From Corynebacterium confusum (lineage in GTDB: Bacteria > Actinomycetota > Actinomycetes > Mycobacteriales > Mycobacteriaceae), in contig NZ_CP047202.1 in NCBI RefSeq assembly GCF_030408715.1, forward strand, positions 2,399,907-2,463,906: a DNA stretch of 64,000 nucleotides, read 5' to 3'. The position numbers and the translations under genes are program-made. How positions within the stretch are numbered: the first letter of the stretch is position 1; every line of letters starts with the position of its first letter. This document shows, in pieces, positions 52,298 to 60,719 of the stretch. The notes under the pieces were generated by a model that saw only the letters and a program-made list of their open reading frames with translations, was not told where the DNA came from and made no database searches.

Positions 52298-53515
52298 ATG
52301 GCGGAAGTTTCACGTGAAACCAAGAAGACGATCCTCCCGGCCTATTTCGGGGAGTTCGGCGGGCAGTTCGTGCCCGAGTCCCTAATCCCGGCCCTCGACC
52401 AGCTCGAGGCCGCCTTCGTTGAGGCGATGGACGACCCGGAGTTCCACAAGGAGCTGGCCGGCTATCTCAAGGACTACCTGGGCCGCCCGACCCCGCTGAC
52501 CGAGGTGCCCAAGCTCGGCGGCAAGGCCCGGATCTTCCTCAAGCGCGAAGACCTCGTCCACGGTGGCGCCCACAAGACCAACCAGGTTATCGGCCAGGCA
52601 CTGCTGGCAAAGCGCATGGGCAAGACCCGCATCATCGCGGAGACCGGCGCCGGCCAGCACGGCACCGCTACGGCTCTGGCCTGCGCGCTGCTTGACCTCG
52701 AGTGCGTGGTCTACATGGGCGCCAAGGACGTCCAGCGCCAGCAGCCCAACGTCTACCGCATGGAGCTCATGGGCGCGAAGGTCGTCCCGATCGACACCGG
52801 CTCCGGCACCCTCAAGGACGCCGTGAACGAGGCCCTACGCGATTGGACCGCCACCTTCCACGAGTCCCACTATCTGTTGGGCACCGCGGCGGGCCCGCAC
52901 CCGTTCCCGACGATCGTGCGCGAATTCCACCGGGTCATCTCCACCGAGGCGAAGGCCCAGATGCTCGAGCGCACCGGCGGCCTGCCCGACCTCGTGGTGG
53001 CCTGCGTGGGCGGCGGCTCCAACGCCATCGGCATGTTCGCCGACTTCATCGATGAGGAAGGCGTGGAGCTCGTCGGCGCCGAGCCCAGCGGCGAGGGCCT
53101 GGACTCCGGCCACCACGGCGCGACCATCAACAACGGCACCGTGGGCATCCTCCACGGCGCCCGCAGCTACCTGATGCGCAACGCGGACGGTCAGGTCGAG
53201 GAATCCTATTCCATCTCCGCCGGCCTGGACTACCCGGGCGTCGGCCCGCAGCACGCCTACCTGTCCGCCACCGGACGCGCGAAGTACGTCGGAATCACCG
53301 ACGCCGAAGCCCTGCACGCCTTCCAGCTACTGAGTCAGAAGGAGGGCATCATCCCGGCCCTCGAGTCCTCCCACGCCCTGGCGTACGCACTCAAGCGCAA
53401 GGACGAGGACATCAGCATCCTCGTCTCCCTGTCCGGCCGCGGCGACAAGGACATCGATCACGTGCGCGCGACCTTAAGTGCCCACCCCGAACTGCAACTG
53501 AACCAGGAGGACTAA
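52298..53515 (+). CDS. trpB: Tryptophan synthase beta chain
   Basis: Condenses indole with serine using PLP. The 405-residue protein has PLP lysine motif [46 protein letters not shown] and HALAYALK with the C-terminal [12 protein letters not shown] at 52298 after AAGGAG. Residues 4-8 (VSRET) lie in a short N-terminal extension before the usual [12 protein letters not shown] and are encoded by a parS site. trpA follows after 2 bp. Confidence 0.97.
   Translation: MAEVSRETKKTILPAYFGEFGGQFVPESLIPALDQLEAAFVEAMDDPEFHKELAGYLKDYLGRPTPLTEVPKLGGKARIFLKREDLVHGGAHKTNQVIGQALLAKRMGKTRIIAETGAGQHGTATALACALLDLECVVYMGAKDVQRQQPNVYRMELMGAKVVPIDTGSGTLKDAVNEALRDWTATFHESHYLLGTAAGPHPFPTIVREFHRVISTEAKAQMLERTGGLPDLVVACVGGGSNAIGMFADFIDEEGVELVGAEPSGEGLDSGHHGATINNGTVGILHGARSYLMRNADGQVEESYSISAGLDYPGVGPQHAYLSATGRAKYVGITDAEALHAFQLLSQKEGIIPALESSHALAYALKRKDEDISILVSLSGRGDKDIDHVRATLSAHPELQLNQED
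52306..52321. other. parS site 4, inside the 5' end of trpB
   Basis: AGTTTCACGTGAAACC has the perfect core and begins 8 bp after the trpB start codon, encoding part of the non-conserved N-terminal extension. Confidence 0.92.
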
Positions 53516-53517
53516 CC

Positions 53518-54375
53518 ATGACCGACAACCGCTACGCAAAGATGTTTTCCGCCCTCGCAGAGCTCAACGAGGGGGCCTTCGTCCCCTTCATTATGCTCAG
53601 CGACCCGAACGCCGAGGACTGCCTGGACACCATCCGCGCGGTGGTAGGCGCCGGCGCCGACGCGCTCGAGCTGGGCGTGCCGTTCTCCGATCCGGTCGCG
53701 GACGGCCCGACCATCCAGGCCTCCCACATCCGCGCCCTCGACGGCGGCGCCACCGTGGATCAGGCCCTGGAAATCATCCGAACCGTCCGCGCCGAATTCC
53801 CCGAGCTGCCCATCGGCATGCTCATCTACGGCAACGTCGCCTTCACCCGCGGCCGCGACAAGTTCTACGCGGAGTTCCACGACGCTGGCGCGGATTCCAT
53901 TCTGCTGCCGGACGTTCCGGTGCGGGAGGGCGAGCCGTTTGCCGAGTCCGCAAAGAAGGCCGGCATCGATCCCATCTTCATCGCCCCGGCTCGCGCTACC
54001 GATGCCACCCTGGCCGGCGTAGCGGCCCTGTCCAAGGGCTATATCTACGCCATCTCCCGCGACGGCGTGACCGGTACCGAACGCTCCTCCGAGACGCTGG
54101 GGCTCAAAGAGGTCGTGAACAACGTCGCGCGCCACGACGGCCCGCCGGTCCTGCTCGGCTTCGGCATCTCCCAGCCGGAGCACGTCCGGGATGCCATCGC
54201 CGCCGGGGCCTCCGGCGCCATCACGGGCTCCGCCATCACCCAGATCATCAACGAGTACGTCGAGCGCACCGATCCGGACGACGAGCACTCGCCGGCCCGC
54301 GTGACCGACCGAGCAGCACTCGATGCCAAACTTAACGAGTACGTCTCCGCGATGAAGGCGGCCACCCGCCGCTAA
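53518..54375 (+). CDS. trpA: Tryptophan synthase alpha chain
   Basis: Cleaves indole-3-glycerol phosphate to indole, channelled to TrpB. The 285-residue TIM barrel has catalytic Glu in ALELGVPFSDPVADGP and catalytic Asp in the LLPDVPVREGE region, then YAISRDGVTGTE and LLGFGISQPEHV (phosphate site). ATG at 53518. Last gene of the operon. Confidence 0.97.
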   Translation: MTDNRYAKMFSALAELNEGAFVPFIMLSDPNAEDCLDTIRAVVGAGADALELGVPFSDPVADGPTIQASHIRALDGGATVDQALEIIRTVRAEFPELPIGMLIYGNVAFTRGRDKFYAEFHDAGADSILLPDVPVREGEPFAESAKKAGIDPIFIAPARATDATLAGVAALSKGYIYAISRDGVTGTERSSETLGLKEVVNNVARHDGPPVLLGFGISQPEHVRDAIAAGASGAITGSAITQIINEYVERTDPDDEHSPARVTDRAALDAKLNEYVSAMKAATRR

Positions 54376-54423
54376 AAACAGGCCCGCGGCACCGACAAGC
54401 CAGTACTGGCAAGAAGGCACAAA

Positions 54424-54452
54424 GATCGCCGGCCCGAGAAGGACCGGCGGTC
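54424..54452 (+). terminator. Terminator after trpA
   Basis: GATCGCCGG and CCGGCGGTC form a stem (one mismatch) around CCCGAGAAGGA, followed by TTGTCATTTCTT. It lies about 50 bp after the trpA stop. Confidence 0.65.
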
Positions 54453-54455
54453 TTG

Positions 54456-55137
54456 TCATTTCTTAGTCGCTGCGGCCACCGACTGGCCGAGCACGACCAT
54501 CAGCATCGTCAGCAGCAGAAGAAGCAGGGGACTTCCCGCCCGCGTTCTTTGCTGGGCGGGCCGGCCACCAGAAGCGCTCGCCCAGCACGTAGTGGGAGAC
54601 CCACCAGCCCAGGCCCAGCGCCGCGATATTGGTCAGCAGGACGGAGGCGATCATGATGGCCGGGGCCACCAAGGCCCGCAGCATGACCACGAGAGCGGCG
54701 AAGATCAGCACCAGCACGAGGGGGAAAATAACCTGCCGGTCCTCGGCCGCTGCGGTCTCCACGTCGGCAAGCTCCGCATCCGGGCCGCCCACGAGCGCCC
54801 CGTCCAGCTCGCCGCGCAGCTCGACGAAGTCGGCGCCGCTGACCTGCAGAAGGGTCCAACCATCGACGCTGCCTTGTTCGCGGCCGCTAGCGCCCAGTTG
54901 CTCAAGCTGCTCCTGCGTGCGGTCCACGTCCTGGGTGGCCACCACCGGTGGGGTGGCCGACTGATCCGGGAAGTCGCGGCTGAGTTCTTCCGCGGCGGTG
55001 CCATCCTCACTGGGGATGAGCGCCTCACCCCACTGGGACGTCGCCTCCTTAAGGGCGGGCAGGTCCAGCGGTTCCGCGGACTTGAGGTAGACCAGCGCGG
55101 TGCTGCCGGACTCGCCGTCAGAGTTTTGGGCTGAGGC
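54456..55137 (-). pseudogene. MMPL family transporter remnant
   Basis: A piece of an RND-type MMPL protein (lipid/trehalose-mycolate exporters of mycolic-acid bacteria). It keeps part of the second porter domain (ASAQNSDGESGSTALVYLKS, TPPVVATQDVDRTQEQLEQL), helix 7-8 (LVLVLIFAALVVMLRALVAP, LLTNIAALGLGWWVSHYVL) and then jumps to GERFWWPARP, normally far downstream, so about 150 residues are lost. The gene start is missing, cut at the symporter gene end. A four-G run at 54527-54530 shifts the frame; the other frame reads LLLLLLTMLMVVLGQSVAAA then TKK-stop at 54456. Confidence 0.7.
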
Positions 55138-55144
55138 ACGCGGG

Positions 55145-56383
55145 CTACGGGCGCTCCTCCTGGGCGACCGGGCGGGCGGCCTCGGCGTTAGCGGGCTCGC
55201 CCTCCGCGTTGATCTTGCCGCGGGCGAACTTGTCCACGATCATCGCGATGGCACCGTCGCCCGTGACGTTGGCCGCGGTGCCCACGGAGTCGACGGCGAT
55301 GTAGGCGGCGATCATCAGGGCGACGAGGTTGTCGTCGAAGCCCATGTTCTGGCTCAGCAGGCCGACGGCAACCATGACCGCACCGCCCGGCACGCCCGGG
55401 GCGGCAATCATGGTGATCGACAGCAGGACCATGAAGCCCATGGCCGCGCCGAAGCTGACGTCCATGCCCGTCAGGTAGATGATGGCGAAGGCGTAAAGCA
55501 TCAGCTTGATCATCGAGCCTGCGATGTGGATGGTCGCGCCCAGCGGGACCACGAAGCTGGCGACCGGCTTGGAGATATTGTTCTTCAGCGCGTTTTCCAG
55601 CGTCACCGGGATGGTGGCGGCGGAGGAGGAGGTACCGAGCGCGGTGGCGTAGGCCGGCAGCATATTCTTCAGCGCCTTGAACGGGTTCTTGCCGGTGATC
55701 GCGCCGGCGATCAGGTACTGGATAACCAGGTAGACCAGCGTCATGGCGACGGACAGCAGCAGGACCTTGCCGAAGGCGACGAGCACGTCGACGAGGTTGC
55801 CATTCATGCCCAGATCCAGGAACATGCCGAAGATATAGAACGGCAGCAGCGGGATGACAAAGCCCCAGATGACCTTGACCACTACGTTCTCAAGCTCTTT
55901 GGTGACGTTGTACAGGTTGTCGGACTTGACTTGGGTCATGGCCACGCCGATGCAGAACGACAGCAGGAGGGCGGTCATGACCTCGATGGGCGCGGGCATC
56001 TCTACCTCGAAGTAGGGCTCCAGCGCGCCCGCATCGATATCAGAGACGTTCGTGTTGATGGTCTGGCCGGCCAGCATCCACGGGTAGACCAGCAGGGAAA
56101 CGCCGTAGGCCAGAAGGCCCGCGATGATGGTCGAGCCCCAAGCAATGCCGGCGGTGACCCCGAGCCACTTGGCGGCACCGCGGCCGAGCGCGGCGATGGC
56201 GGGGGCGATAAGCGCGAAGATCAGGACGGGGATGAAGAAGTTAAGGAAATTGCCGAAAAGCCCGTTGAAGGTGGCAAAGACCCGGCCCAGCCATTCCGGC
56301 GCGACAAAGCTTAAGCCGATGCCCAGCACGATGGCTACGGCGATCCGAAACAACAGGTTCTGGCTCAGTGTTTTCAAATTCAT
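55145..56383 (-). CDS. Dicarboxylate/amino acid:cation symporter (DAACS)
   Basis: A 412-residue Na+ or H+ coupled symporter of the GltP/SstT family with eight helices and two re-entrant loops. Visible family motifs are SSSAATIPVTLENALKN (serine-rich HP1 tip), PLGATIHIAGSMIKLMLYAF (helix 7 region) and PGVPGGAVMVAVGLLSQ (HP2). The loop GTAANVTGDGAIAMIVDKFA corresponds to helix 8 with the conserved Asn/Asp pair. The sequence is closer to the serine/threonine (SstT) side than to glutamate carriers. ATG at 56383. Confidence 0.88.
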   Translation of the reverse strand: MNLKTLSQNLLFRIAVAIVLGIGLSFVAPEWLGRVFATFNGLFGNFLNFFIPVLIFALIAPAIAALGRGAAKWLGVTAGIAWGSTIIAGLLAYGVSLLVYPWMLAGQTINTNVSDIDAGALEPYFEVEMPAPIEVMTALLLSFCIGVAMTQVKSDNLYNVTKELENVVVKVIWGFVIPLLPFYIFGMFLDLGMNGNLVDVLVAFGKVLLLSVAMTLVYLVIQYLIAGAITGKNPFKALKNMLPAYATALGTSSSAATIPVTLENALKNNISKPVASFVVPLGATIHIAGSMIKLMLYAFAIIYLTGMDVSFGAAMGFMVLLSITMIAAPGVPGGAVMVAVGLLSQNMGFDDNLVALMIAAYIAVDSVGTAANVTGDGAIAMIVDKFARGKINAEGEPANAEAARPVAQEERP

Positions 56384-56597
56384 GATGTCACTAACTATTT
56401 TTATATCCTTCGCACCGGCGGTTCGTCGGTGCGCAGGATGAGACTTTCAAAGACAGCGGGCCAATCACCAAATATTTTCTATAGACCGACCTGAATTAAA
56501 GTTTACCCAACGGGTATGCCCTGCCGGAAGGGGGGATAGCTAACTGTACCCGCCGACAATTGCTGCTCGCCCAGCCTAGCGGGTTAGGATATGAGGC

Positions 56598-57068
56598 ATG
56601 GTCGTTCTCGGTATTGTCATCCTCATCCTCGCCGCGGTCTTGATCGTGGTCGGAGCCCTCGCCACCGCCCGCAAACTACCGGGCAACTCGGTGGTGGGCC
56701 TGCGCGTCGAGGAGGTCCGCAAGTCCCGCGAGGCCTGGGATGCCGCGCACGCCGTCGCCGGCCCCGTCTGGTTCCTCGGGGGAGTGGCGCTCGCCTTCGG
56801 CGGGATCGTCGCCCTGACCGCGACCGGCTGGATGTGGCTCATCCCGGTGGCGACCGCCATCATCGCCGTCATTACCCTGTCGGTGGGCGCCAACCTGGGC
56901 GCGCGTTCGGCGTTCCTGTGGGATCAGGCCAACAACGCCGACGAGGGGTGCGGCGACAGCTGCAACTGCGGCTCCGGCGGCTGCGGTAGCGACAGCCCGG
57001 CGGAAGCCGCGCCCGCGCAGATCGATCTCGACGCCGTCCGCCAGGCAGCCAACCGCGCGGATCAGTAG
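56598..57068 (+). CDS. SdpI family membrane protein
   Basis: A 156-residue protein with an N-terminal helix, the SdpI motif ARKLPGNSVVGLRVEEVRKS, then SREAWDAAHAVAGPVWF and two more helices (about 65-105). A cysteine/glycine-rich tail follows (CGDSCNCGSGGCG near 125-138) that could bind metal. In Bacillus SdpI is an immunity protein against the SdpC toxin; most actinobacterial members are uncharacterised. ATG at 56598. Confidence 0.82.
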   Translation: MVVLGIVILILAAVLIVVGALATARKLPGNSVVGLRVEEVRKSREAWDAAHAVAGPVWFLGGVALAFGGIVALTATGWMWLIPVATAIIAVITLSVGANLGARSAFLWDQANNADEGCGDSCNCGSGGCGSDSPAEAAPAQIDLDAVRQAANRADQ

Positions 57069-57124
57069 CCGATCCCCGGCCAAATAGCCCGCCGCGCGCT
57101 CGACCCGCAGCACCCACCACTATT

Positions 57125-57137
57125 GTCACTGTGACGT
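57125..57137. promoter_or_regulatory. GTCACTGTGACGT motif upstream of the Rieske gene
   Basis: Second copy of the 13-mer also found at 46862-46874. Here it is nested in a larger CCACCAC/GTGGTGG inverted repeat (57114-57150), about 115 bp before the start codon. Confidence 0.4.
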
Positions 57138-57251
57138 AATGATTGTGGTGGGTGATTTTGTCTCTCGCGTTGCCCGCGTGGGGCCCGAGCCGACGCAAGG
57201 ATAGCCTGCCGTAAATAGTCTCCCCGCCGGCCGAGGGATAGAGTAGGGGGC

Positions 57252-57620
57252 ATGACTATGAAGTGTTCGCGTCGCATGTTCCTGATCGGGACGGCCACCA
57301 CCTTCGCTGGCGCCTACCTCGCCGCCTGCGGCAAGCAGGCCTCGGCGGAGATCGCCGCCACCGAGATCCCGGTCGGCTCCGCCGTCATCGTCGACAACGT
57401 GATTTTCGCCCAGCCGGAGGAGGGGCTCTTCAAGGCCTACTCGCAAACCTGCCCCCACCAGGGCAACCCCATCACCGAGGTGGAGGGCTCCCACGTCATC
57501 TGCACCTCCCACTACACCGAGTACGACATCACCGACGGCTCGGTCGTCTCCGGGCCCGGCCGCGATCCGCTAGAAGAGATCTCCGTGGAAGACGACGGCA
57601 CCACCGTAAAGACCGTCTAA
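57252..57620 (+). CDS. Rieske [2Fe-2S] domain lipoprotein
   Basis: A 122-residue exported iron-sulfur protein. The N-terminus has a Tat-like RRMFLIGTATTFAGAYL followed by the lipobox LAACG (Cys near residue 27). The cluster ligands are CPHQG near 76-80 and CTSHYTEYD near 95-103 (C-x-H ... C-x-x-H). Small Rieske lipoproteins of this type occur widely in actinobacteria; the electron-transfer partner is unknown. Two ATGs (57252 and 57258) could start it. A parS site begins directly after the stop codon. Confidence 0.88.
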   Translation: MTMKCSRRMFLIGTATTFAGAYLAACGKQASAEIAATEIPVGSAVIVDNVIFAQPEEGLFKAYSQTCPHQGNPITEVEGSHVICTSHYTEYDITDGSVVSGPGRDPLEEISVEDDGTTVKTV

Positions 57621-57636
57621 GGTTTCACGTGAAACC
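57621..57636. other. parS site 5
   Basis: GGTTTCACGTGAAACC is a perfect 16-bp palindrome containing the ParB core. It is intergenic, starting at the base after the Rieske gene stop. Confidence 0.92.
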
Positions 57637-57674
57637 CCGCCGCCGAGGGGGAGGCGGGGCGTAAACTGCGGTAC

Positions 57675-58652
57675 ATGCTCAACGCACTGCGCCGACTAGA
57701 CCCGCTCATCGTCCTGATCATCACGGCGGTGATGATCGCGATCGTCTTGCCCGCCCGGGGACAGTTTGCCGAGGTCTTCGCGGTACTCACCAACATCGCG
57801 ATCGCGCTGCTCTTCTTCCTCTACGGCGCCCGGCTATCCACCCGGGAGGCGCTCGCCGGCCTGCAGCACTGGCGGCTCCACTTGACCATCCTGGCGGCCA
57901 CCTTCGTGCTGTACCCGCTCATCGGCATGGCGCTGCGGCCCCTGTCCTTCGCCGTGGGCGACGAGCTCTACCTGGGCATCCTCTACCTGACGCTGGTCCC
58001 ATCCACTGTGCAGTCCTCGGTTGCCTTCACCTCCATCGCGCGCGGCAACGTGGCGGGGTCCATCGTCTCCGCCTCGCTATCCAACCTCGCCGGAGTCATC
58101 CTCACCCCGCTGCTGGTGATGCTGTGCATGGGCGCCGGGCACGGCATCCACATCGACTCCTCGGTCTTTCTGGAGATTTCCCTCCTGCTGCTCCTGCCCT
58201 TCGTCCTGGGGCAGCTGACTCGCCGCTGGGTGAAGAACTTCGCGGCCCACAAGGCCACCAAGGTGGTCGACCGCGGCTCCATCGCGATGGTGGTCTACTC
58301 CGCCTTTTCCTCCGGCGTGGTCGGTGGGATCTGGTCCGATATCGGGGTGGGCCAGCTGCTTTTCCTCATCATCTTCGCGGTCGTGCTAGTCAGCGCCGTG
58401 TTGTGGCTGACCCGCTGGGTGAGCGCGCGGCTGGGTTTCGCGCGCCCCGACGTCATCGCCATCGAGTTCTGCGGATCGAAGAAGTCGCTGGCCACCGGCC
58501 TGCCGATGGCCTCGGTCATCTTCGCCACCGGCGGCGGGCAGCTGGGGCTGCTCATCCTACCGCTGATGATCTACCACCAGGTCCAGCTGATGGTCTGCTC
58601 GTGGCTGGCCGCCCGCTACGCCCGGCAAGACCCCGCGGCCGAGGCGCGTTAA
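57675..58652 (+). CDS. SBF-like (bile acid:sodium symporter, YfeH-type) transporter
   Basis: A 325-residue membrane protein with about ten helices matching the SBF-like family: LFFLYGARLSTREALAGLQHWRL near residue 45, LVPSTVQSSVAFTSIARGN and EFCGSKKSLATGLPMASVIF with the conserved serine-lysine pair. Members move organic anions with sodium or protons; the substrate here is unknown. ATG at 57675. Confidence 0.87.
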   Translation: MLNALRRLDPLIVLIITAVMIAIVLPARGQFAEVFAVLTNIAIALLFFLYGARLSTREALAGLQHWRLHLTILAATFVLYPLIGMALRPLSFAVGDELYLGILYLTLVPSTVQSSVAFTSIARGNVAGSIVSASLSNLAGVILTPLLVMLCMGAGHGIHIDSSVFLEISLLLLLPFVLGQLTRRWVKNFAAHKATKVVDRGSIAMVVYSAFSSGVVGGIWSDIGVGQLLFLIIFAVVLVSAVLWLTRWVSARLGFARPDVIAIEFCGSKKSLATGLPMASVIFATGGGQLGLLILPLMIYHQVQLMVCSWLAARYARQDPAAEAR

Positions 58653-58686
58653 ACACCGGGAAGGCTAGGCACTAAACTTGGATGCC

Positions 58687-59025
58687 ATGACTTCCGCAGA
58701 GAACTACGGCCCCGAGAAGGCGCTGCTCTACGTCAAGACCACGCTGAGCATCCCCGGCGCCGGCACGGCCATCCACGTGGCGGAGATGCAGCAGCTCGAC
58801 GCCCGCAGCTGCCGCATCCACCGGCTGATCGCACAGACCCCGGACGGGCAGATCGCCGGCGCGGTCAGCGGGGCCAAGCGCGTCGGTAGCATCGACAAGC
58901 CCAACAGCATCGTGCCGCACCCGGACACCTACGCGTCCTACCCGGACATCGACACTGAGTACCTCGCCGCGGCGGACTTCGAGTCCCTCTGGGTCGAGGC
59001 GCAGCTGCGCTATCCGGGACTCTAA
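58687..59025 (+). CDS. Hypothetical soluble protein
   Basis: A 112-residue protein without membrane helices, beginning MTSAENYGPEKALLYVKTTL. It has alternating beta-strand-like segments and a conserved-looking IAQTPDGQIAGAVSGAKRVG. Not recognised. ATG at 58687 is chosen over a TTG three codons upstream. Convergent with and overlapping azlD by 4 bp. Confidence 0.65.
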   Translation: MTSAENYGPEKALLYVKTTLSIPGAGTAIHVAEMQQLDARSCRIHRLIAQTPDGQIAGAVSGAKRVGSIDKPNSIVPHPDTYASYPDIDTEYLAAADFESLWVEAQLRYPGL

Positions 59026-59354
59026 AAGACGAAGTTCACCAGCACCATGTAGACAGCGGTGCCGCCCAGGATGGACAGCCCGGACTCGCGCCGCCACAGG
59101 TGCAGGCCGGCAGTGACGGCCGCGCTCAGCAGGGCGGCCAGAATGCCGCCCGGGGCCGCAGATTGCCCGACGATGGTGTAGACAACCAAGACCACCATCA
59201 CGCCGACCGGCATCGTCCGGCCCAGCACTCCGACCAGATCGCTGCCGCGCAGCGCCCGAACGAAGCTAAAGGGAATCTGCCGCAGCAGGACCGTGACGAC
59301 GCAGACGGGAATGAGCACGGCCAGGATCGCAGTTAGGCTCACGCCAGCTGGCAT
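59022..59354 (-). CDS. brnE: Branched-chain amino acid exporter small subunit (AzlD/BrnE)
   Basis: A 110-residue protein with four helices (TAILAVLIPVCVVTVLLRQIP, RTMPVGVMVVLVVYTIV) of the AzlD family. With AzlC/BrnF it forms the two-component exporter of isoleucine, leucine, valine and methionine known from C. glutamicum. Its first codon overlaps the AzlC gene stop. No lrp regulator is adjacent, unlike the C. glutamicum brnFE locus, so the substrate assignment is by family only. Confidence 0.82.
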   Translation of the reverse strand: MPAGVSLTAILAVLIPVCVVTVLLRQIPFSFVRALRGSDLVGVLGRTMPVGVMVVLVVYTIVGQSAAPGGILAALLSAAVTAGLHLWRRESGLSILGGTAVYMVLVNFVF

Positions 59355-60067
59355 TAGCGTTCACCTCCCGGCCCGCGGCGCCACTCGATGAGTTCGTCAA
59401 AGCGCGGGGAATACACGCGCGCCAGCAGGAAAAGGAAATAGGCGATCAAGGCCACCATGAGCACCTGGTTGGGGGTTATCACCACGGCCAGGACGCCTAG
59501 CAAGGCGGCGACCGCTGGCAGGGAAAAGTCCGGGTTGTTGCGGAAGGAGTCCAGCGCCAGCACCACAAAGAGGGCCACCAGCGCGAATTCCATCCCCTGC
59601 ACGTTGTCCGGGATAGCCTGGCCTGCCAGCGCGCCCACCACGCCGCCGCCGACCCAGAGGAACTGGGCGAAGAGCTGGATGGTGAGAATGCGCCGCCCGG
59701 TCAGGGCGGAGTCGTGGGGCAGTGCCGAGACGATCGCGTAGGTCTCGTCCGTCAGCGCGTAGGTGGAGTAGACCTTCCCGCCCACCGAAGAGACGCGGTG
59801 CCGGGGGAAGCTTAACCCGTAGAAGATGTGGCGGAAGTTGACCATGAATCCGGTCAGCGCCGCGGAGACGGGACCTACCCCGGAGGTGACCATGCTGATG
59901 GCCAAAAACTCCATGGAGCCGGCGTAAATGGCGATGGAAAAGATAGGCGCCCACCACCAGTCGAAGCCGGTTTGGACGATCAGGACACCGAAGGCCAGGC
60001 CCAGGGGAACCAGGCCCAAGGCTACGGCCCAGGTGTCCTTCAATCCCTGACGAACATCAGCGTGCAT
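59354..60067 (-). CDS. brnF: Branched-chain amino acid exporter large subunit (AzlC/BrnF)
   Basis: A 237-residue AzlC-family membrane protein: LGLVPLGLAFGVLIVQTGFD, SIAIYAGSMEFLAISMVTSG, GFMVNFRHIFYGLSFP (the conserved N-R-H motif) and YALTDETYAIVSA. Seven to eight helices. Forms the exporter with the overlapping small-subunit gene. ATG at 60067. Confidence 0.88.
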   Translation of the reverse strand: MHADVRQGLKDTWAVALGLVPLGLAFGVLIVQTGFDWWWAPIFSIAIYAGSMEFLAISMVTSGVGPVSAALTGFMVNFRHIFYGLSFPRHRVSSVGGKVYSTYALTDETYAIVSALPHDSALTGRRILTIQLFAQFLWVGGGVVGALAGQAIPDNVQGMEFALVALFVVLALDSFRNNPDFSLPAVAALLGVLAVVITPNQVLMVALIAYFLFLLARVYSPRFDELIEWRRGPGGER

Positions 60068-60122
60068 GCGCCTATCGTAGCGGCGGCGGGCCCGCCGGCA
60101 CCCAAAAAGGCGGAGAAATATT

Positions 60123-60719
60123 CTAGTTATCGTCCAAGTCGGCGGGGAAGGTGGAATACAGCGGCAGCGGCATCGGCTGGCGCTTCATGACGTCCGCCCA
60201 CAGATCAGCCGGGCCGGGAGTCAACACGTCCTGGGCCAGCGCCGGGGCGACGAACCAGTCGCCGCGGTCGATCTCCTGCTGCAGCTGGCCTGGGGCCCAC
60301 TCGGCGTAGCCGGCAAACAGCCGCATCCCGTCCAGAGTCTGCGCCAGAAACTCCGGGTCGGCGCGCATATCCACGTGCGCCAGCCGCGGGGCCAGGCGGC
60401 TGAGCTGCGGGTGATCCTCGAAGCGTACGCCCTGCTTGGTCATGCCCAAGCCCACCACGGACTGCTGGTTGAGCGGGCCGCCGATGTAGAGGGCCTGCGG
60501 CTTGGCGACCACCGGTAGGTACTCCGGCAGCACGTTGAAGACCGCCAGCTCACTGCGGGTCGTCAGGTTCACGCCGAAGGTCAGGTAGTCGTCGTGCTGG
60601 ATGAGCAGGATGACCGAGCGGGCAAACTCGGCAGAGAACATGCCCGGGGCGGCTACCAGCAGTTGGCCGGGCCCCGGGTCGTTGCGTTCGAGGGCATTAA
60701 ATAGTCGGTCCGCGTACAT
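60123..60719 (-). CDS. YqgE/AlgH family protein
   Basis: A 198-residue soluble protein of the UPF0301 family: GQLLVAAPGMFSAEFARSVI and YIGGPLNQQSVVGLG with MRLFAGYAEWAPGQLQQEI are diagnostic. Function remains unclear. Its start overlaps the stop of the CCA nucleotidyltransferase gene by one base, so the pair is coupled. Confidence 0.92.
   Translation of the reverse strand: MYADRLFNALERNDPGPGQLLVAAPGMFSAEFARSVILLIQHDDYLTFGVNLTTRSELAVFNVLPEYLPVVAKPQALYIGGPLNQQSVVGLGMTKQGVRFEDHPQLSRLAPRLAHVDMRADPEFLAQTLDGMRLFAGYAEWAPGQLQQEIDRGDWFVAPALAQDVLTPGPADLWADVMKRQPMPLPLYSTFPADLDDN

Noticed and set aside
55100..56314. A 404-codon frame antisense to the dicarboxylate symporter
   Set aside because: It is Asp/Gly/Arg/His-rich without domains, and the opposite strand carries an intact transporter.
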